Source: Thermogymnomonas acidicola JCM 13583 (GTDB lineage Archaea; Thermoplasmatota; Thermoplasmata; Thermoplasmatales; Thermoplasmataceae). From it: DNA of 64,000 nt. Both the position numbers and the translations under genes were made by a program. The DNA is taken from NCBI RefSeq assembly GCF_001316105.1, contig NZ_BBCP01000005.1, positions 62,001 to 126,000 on the forward strand, written 5' to 3'. Position 1 is the stretch's first letter, and each line of letters begins with the position of its first letter. Shown one piece after another: positions 61,927 through 64,000 of this stretch. The notes beneath the pieces are model-generated. The model did not search any database. It saw only the letters and a program-made list of their open reading frames with translations, and was not told the DNA's origin.

Positions 61927-62364
61927 ATGAGGGGGTATCACTATAGCACTCCTGGTCTTACTGGTCGCCCAGTTCTGGCTGGGCATGTCCATTAACCTAG
62001 AGGTTAGCCTTCCGGTAATGCACCTCGGCGCCATCGGATCTCTCGTTTACTACGGTGGGCACTTCAGGTTCGTGCTGGCGCACATCGTCAATGGGTCTGC
62101 CATACTCGCACTGTCGTTGGCCCTGCTGGGTTCCGCCCTGAAGACCCGCTCAGCTGCACTGAAGGCATCATCTGCCATAACGGTGGCCTCCGTCACTGGC
62201 GCCATCACCAACGGCGTCCTCTTCCTCATGTCGGGGCAGTTCTTTGGCTTCTCTATTGGCATGGCATGAGTGCAGTGAGCGTCCTCCTGTCATGCGCTGC
62301 CATCCTGTACTATGTAGGCCTGCACATGGGACTAGCGGAACCGAACATAGGCCAGGGAAATTGA
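61927..62364 (+). CDS. small membrane protein, four helices, unknown
   Basis: About 145 residues. Removing one G in the run at 61930-61934 extends the frame upstream to ATG 61927 and adds a proper first helix (GITIALLVLLVAQFWLGM); helices VLAHIVNGSAILALSLALLG, AITVASVTGAITNGVLFLMS and VSVLLSCAAILYYVGLHMG follow, with a second repair at 62268. Conserved His in HLGAIG and FVLAHIVNG could be ligands. No family recognised. Confidence 0.6.
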
Positions 62365-62395
62365 TAGTTTGGCCCACAGGACCCTCAAGCTGGAC

Positions 62396-63709
62396 TCAGG
62401 CGTCCATGAAGGCACTCGCTGGCACCTTTGACACCCCCCCTGCACCGGCCTCGCCCAGGCCCGCGGGCCAGGGCATGCTATACTCACGCTTCAACTCTTT
62501 GTACCTTATGTAGAGCTCCGGATAGTACTCAAGTGGCGGTATGCTCACACCGTTCCTGCCGAACCATGACAGTGGCTCCAGGCCCCCCCAGGTATCGAAC
62601 TTTGGCACGATCTCATTCTGCATCAGTATTTCTATGCCCTCCGCGGTGGACCTGACAGCCTCCTCGACATTCCTGAACCCGTGCGGGAATGCCTGCGAAT
62701 AGGCCATCTCTATGCCGGCCACAAAGTTGGGGCTCACGTTTCCCGTGCCGAATAGCCTGGCAGCCTCGGCAGTCCTCCTGATCCATTCATCCCTCCCTAT
62801 GTTCTCTTCTTTGCCTGGGCATATGAGGGAGAAGAGGCGCCTGTCCCAGACCTCGATGTTCGGGTGGTAGTAGTCCACCCCTGTCTCATAGAACCTCTCC
62901 AGGGCATGTGGTTCAAGGGCCTGTGTGTTCAGCCTTGATGGAAGTTTCCTGGAGAGGCTTTCCTCGGCCCTCTGGATGTAGCGTAAGTAGAACTCCCACT
63001 CCCTCCTGGAATCCAGGATCGCCCCCCCGCCCGTTATGAGGTACCTCTTAACCCCCCCTGGTCCCTGGAGGCCATTTCCAGAGACTCGGCCACGATGTCC
63101 TCAGGCACTATGGCGCCCAGCCCCCCCCTTCCTGAGGTGGCCCCCCATGACCTGAAGTTTTCGTTGATGTCGCAGAACAGGCACTGCTTTCCGCGGTTCC
63201 AGTACTCGCATATCCTGAATGCAGTTACGTCTGCGGTCTCTCCCCCCCAGTATATGGCTGGGGGCCACTTCCTCCACGCGCATTCCGTCCCTGAGCTCCT
63301 GCCCGTAGTATGCAGGCCTTGGAACAAAGGAAACATCGGCCACCGGAACGCCGTCGAGGAGGAGGACTCTCTTTCCGTCCAGGACATCAACGCTGTAGGG
63401 CGAGTCCTTAGAGTGCCTGCTCTGTATGATTGTCCTCCTGAGCCCGTATGAGCCACCCTGTATGCATATCTCCTGCGGTATCATCGCCGGCCTCTCCCTA
63501 ACCACCTCGGGCCTGTCCGAGTCGAACGTGAAGAGGTAGTAGGCCTTCTCCTGGTAGGCCCCCCCTTTGAGTGATCTCTCGGAGAAGTTGAGGCCGTGGA
63601 GCAGTATGTCATCCTTGATTATGGCCTCCCTGGAGACCTCTCCTGAGTACCTGTCGAACGTTGCCTCTATCCTTTCCCTTTTTCCGATAATTTTACCATT
63701 CTGTTCCAT
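62396..63709 (-). CDS. radical SAM protein with CX8CX2C cluster motif
   Basis: About 437 residues. The cluster motif is CEYWNRGKQCLFC (Cys at spacing 8 and 2 instead of 3 and 2), followed by a TIM-barrel with ITGGGAILDS (GGE-like), HPNIEVWD and GTGNVSPNFVAGIE. An N-terminal domain of about 130 residues is beta-rich and precedes the motif (VLLLDGVPVADVSFVPRPAYY). Frame breaks at 63250, 63055. CTTTTATTG about 26 bp upstream supports ATG 63709 (or GTG 63712). The substrate is unknown; two tandem 13-bp repeats lie upstream of the TATA. Confidence 0.82.
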
Positions 63710-63765
63710 CACTTCATGTCATGAGGACAGTCAATAAAAGACTTATTCTATGTGAAATCATGTTT

Positions 63766-63791
63766 GAACACATGTTCGGAACACATGTTCG
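63766..63791. repeat. tandem 13-bp repeat upstream of the radical SAM gene
   Basis: GAACACATGTTCG occurs twice without a gap (63766-63778, 63779-63791). Each copy is a near-palindrome (GAAC...GTTC). It lies about 25 bp upstream of the TATA, a position suited to an activator. Confidence 0.6.
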
Positions 63792-64000
63792 ACTGTAAAG
63801 GGGGGGATTGAAACCTCCATTCACAACAATATGTTCTTCCAGATGCACACGGAAATGGTGGGGGGGGTTGAATTAGACAGAAAGTTTGAACCCTACCGGC
63901 ACCCAGCATGAAAGGGATCGCCACCTTTCACCCCAATGGTGGGCATTTGAAGGAAGCCCATGGCTAAGCCGCACTGCTTTCCATGCAGGCCTATGGATAG
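63792..64000. other. right-end region without a recognised gene
   Basis: No coding frame is supported. Several stem-forming stretches occur: TGAAAGG/CCTTTCA (63909-63930) and GGAAGC/GCTTTCC (63952-63982). A structured RNA, a mobile-element end or a leader are possible; the sequence stops too soon to decide. Confidence 0.35.

Noticed and set aside
63800-63860. CRISPR-like ATTGAAAC near a G run
   Set aside because: Only one copy, no regularly spaced repeats or cas genes.

Overview
The window looks like chromosomal DNA of a thermoacidophilic archaeon of the Thermoplasmatales type. The archaeal markers are RadB, FEN1 with a PIP box, archaeal TyrS and NadM, a PAC2 proteasome chaperone, class III (Pilin_N) pilin, SMC-ScpA, PolX-PHP, and TATA boxes about 26 bp ahead of start codons with no Shine-Dalgarno site (leaderless transcripts). 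GC is high and codons favour AGG for Arg and ATA for Ile. A high-GC member such as Thermogymnomonas would fit; that is inference, not a database match.

The dominant technical feature is wrong G/C homopolymer lengths. Most genes over 200 codons are broken into two or more frames, nearly always at G or C runs, and many others carry an extra Gly or Pro at invariant motifs (TGxxxGIG, Walker A, GDPAGIGPE). I treat these as one gene each, spanning the frames, and not as pseudogenes. Gene ends given here were chosen after mentally repairing the run; exact protein sequences across runs are uncertain.

Layout. 1-9 kb: CinA-like protein, SIS isomerase, a surface protein, MFS, ileS, nadM, aldo/keto reductase, Rieske protein. 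9-16.6 kb: S9 peptidase, SDR, FAD oxidoreductase, DapA-like aldolase, then radB-fen and an AbrB-like mini-protein. 16.6-24.7 kb (minus): tyrS, scpA, smc, and a thiolase / 3-hydroxyacyl-CoA dehydrogenase / enoyl-CoA hydratase operon. 25-31 kb: membrane protein, SLC13-type permease with RCK_C domains, NYN-domain protein, MFS, PdxA. 31-36.5 kb: an AGPS-like FAD oxidase, glycerol-3-phosphate dehydrogenase and diacylglycerol-kinase-like operon, divergent from an MFS transporter. 36.5-43.4 kb: HIBADH-like, SDR, small proteins, HAD phosphatase, pilin, then an MFS / PEBP / aldose epimerase / eIF2B-like operon. 43.5-50.5 kb: RidA, sugar porter, Lrp-type RAM protein divergent from PAC2, M20 peptidase, amidohydrolase, two-HTH Lrp-like regulator, isochorismatase-like protein. 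50.5-53.4 kb: a run of small membrane proteins and a DUF211 protein. 53.5-64 kb: polX, Nudix, MFS, CoxG-like plus a second FAD glycerol-3-phosphate dehydrogenase-like protein, APC permease with an upstream two-HTH regulator, a membrane protein and a radical SAM protein with unusual cysteine spacing.

Together the genes describe a scavenging aerobic heterotroph: six MFS carriers, an APC and an SLC13 permease, several peptidases and amidohydrolases, and acyl-CoA turnover. I see no rRNA, tRNA, insertion sequence or CRISPR array.
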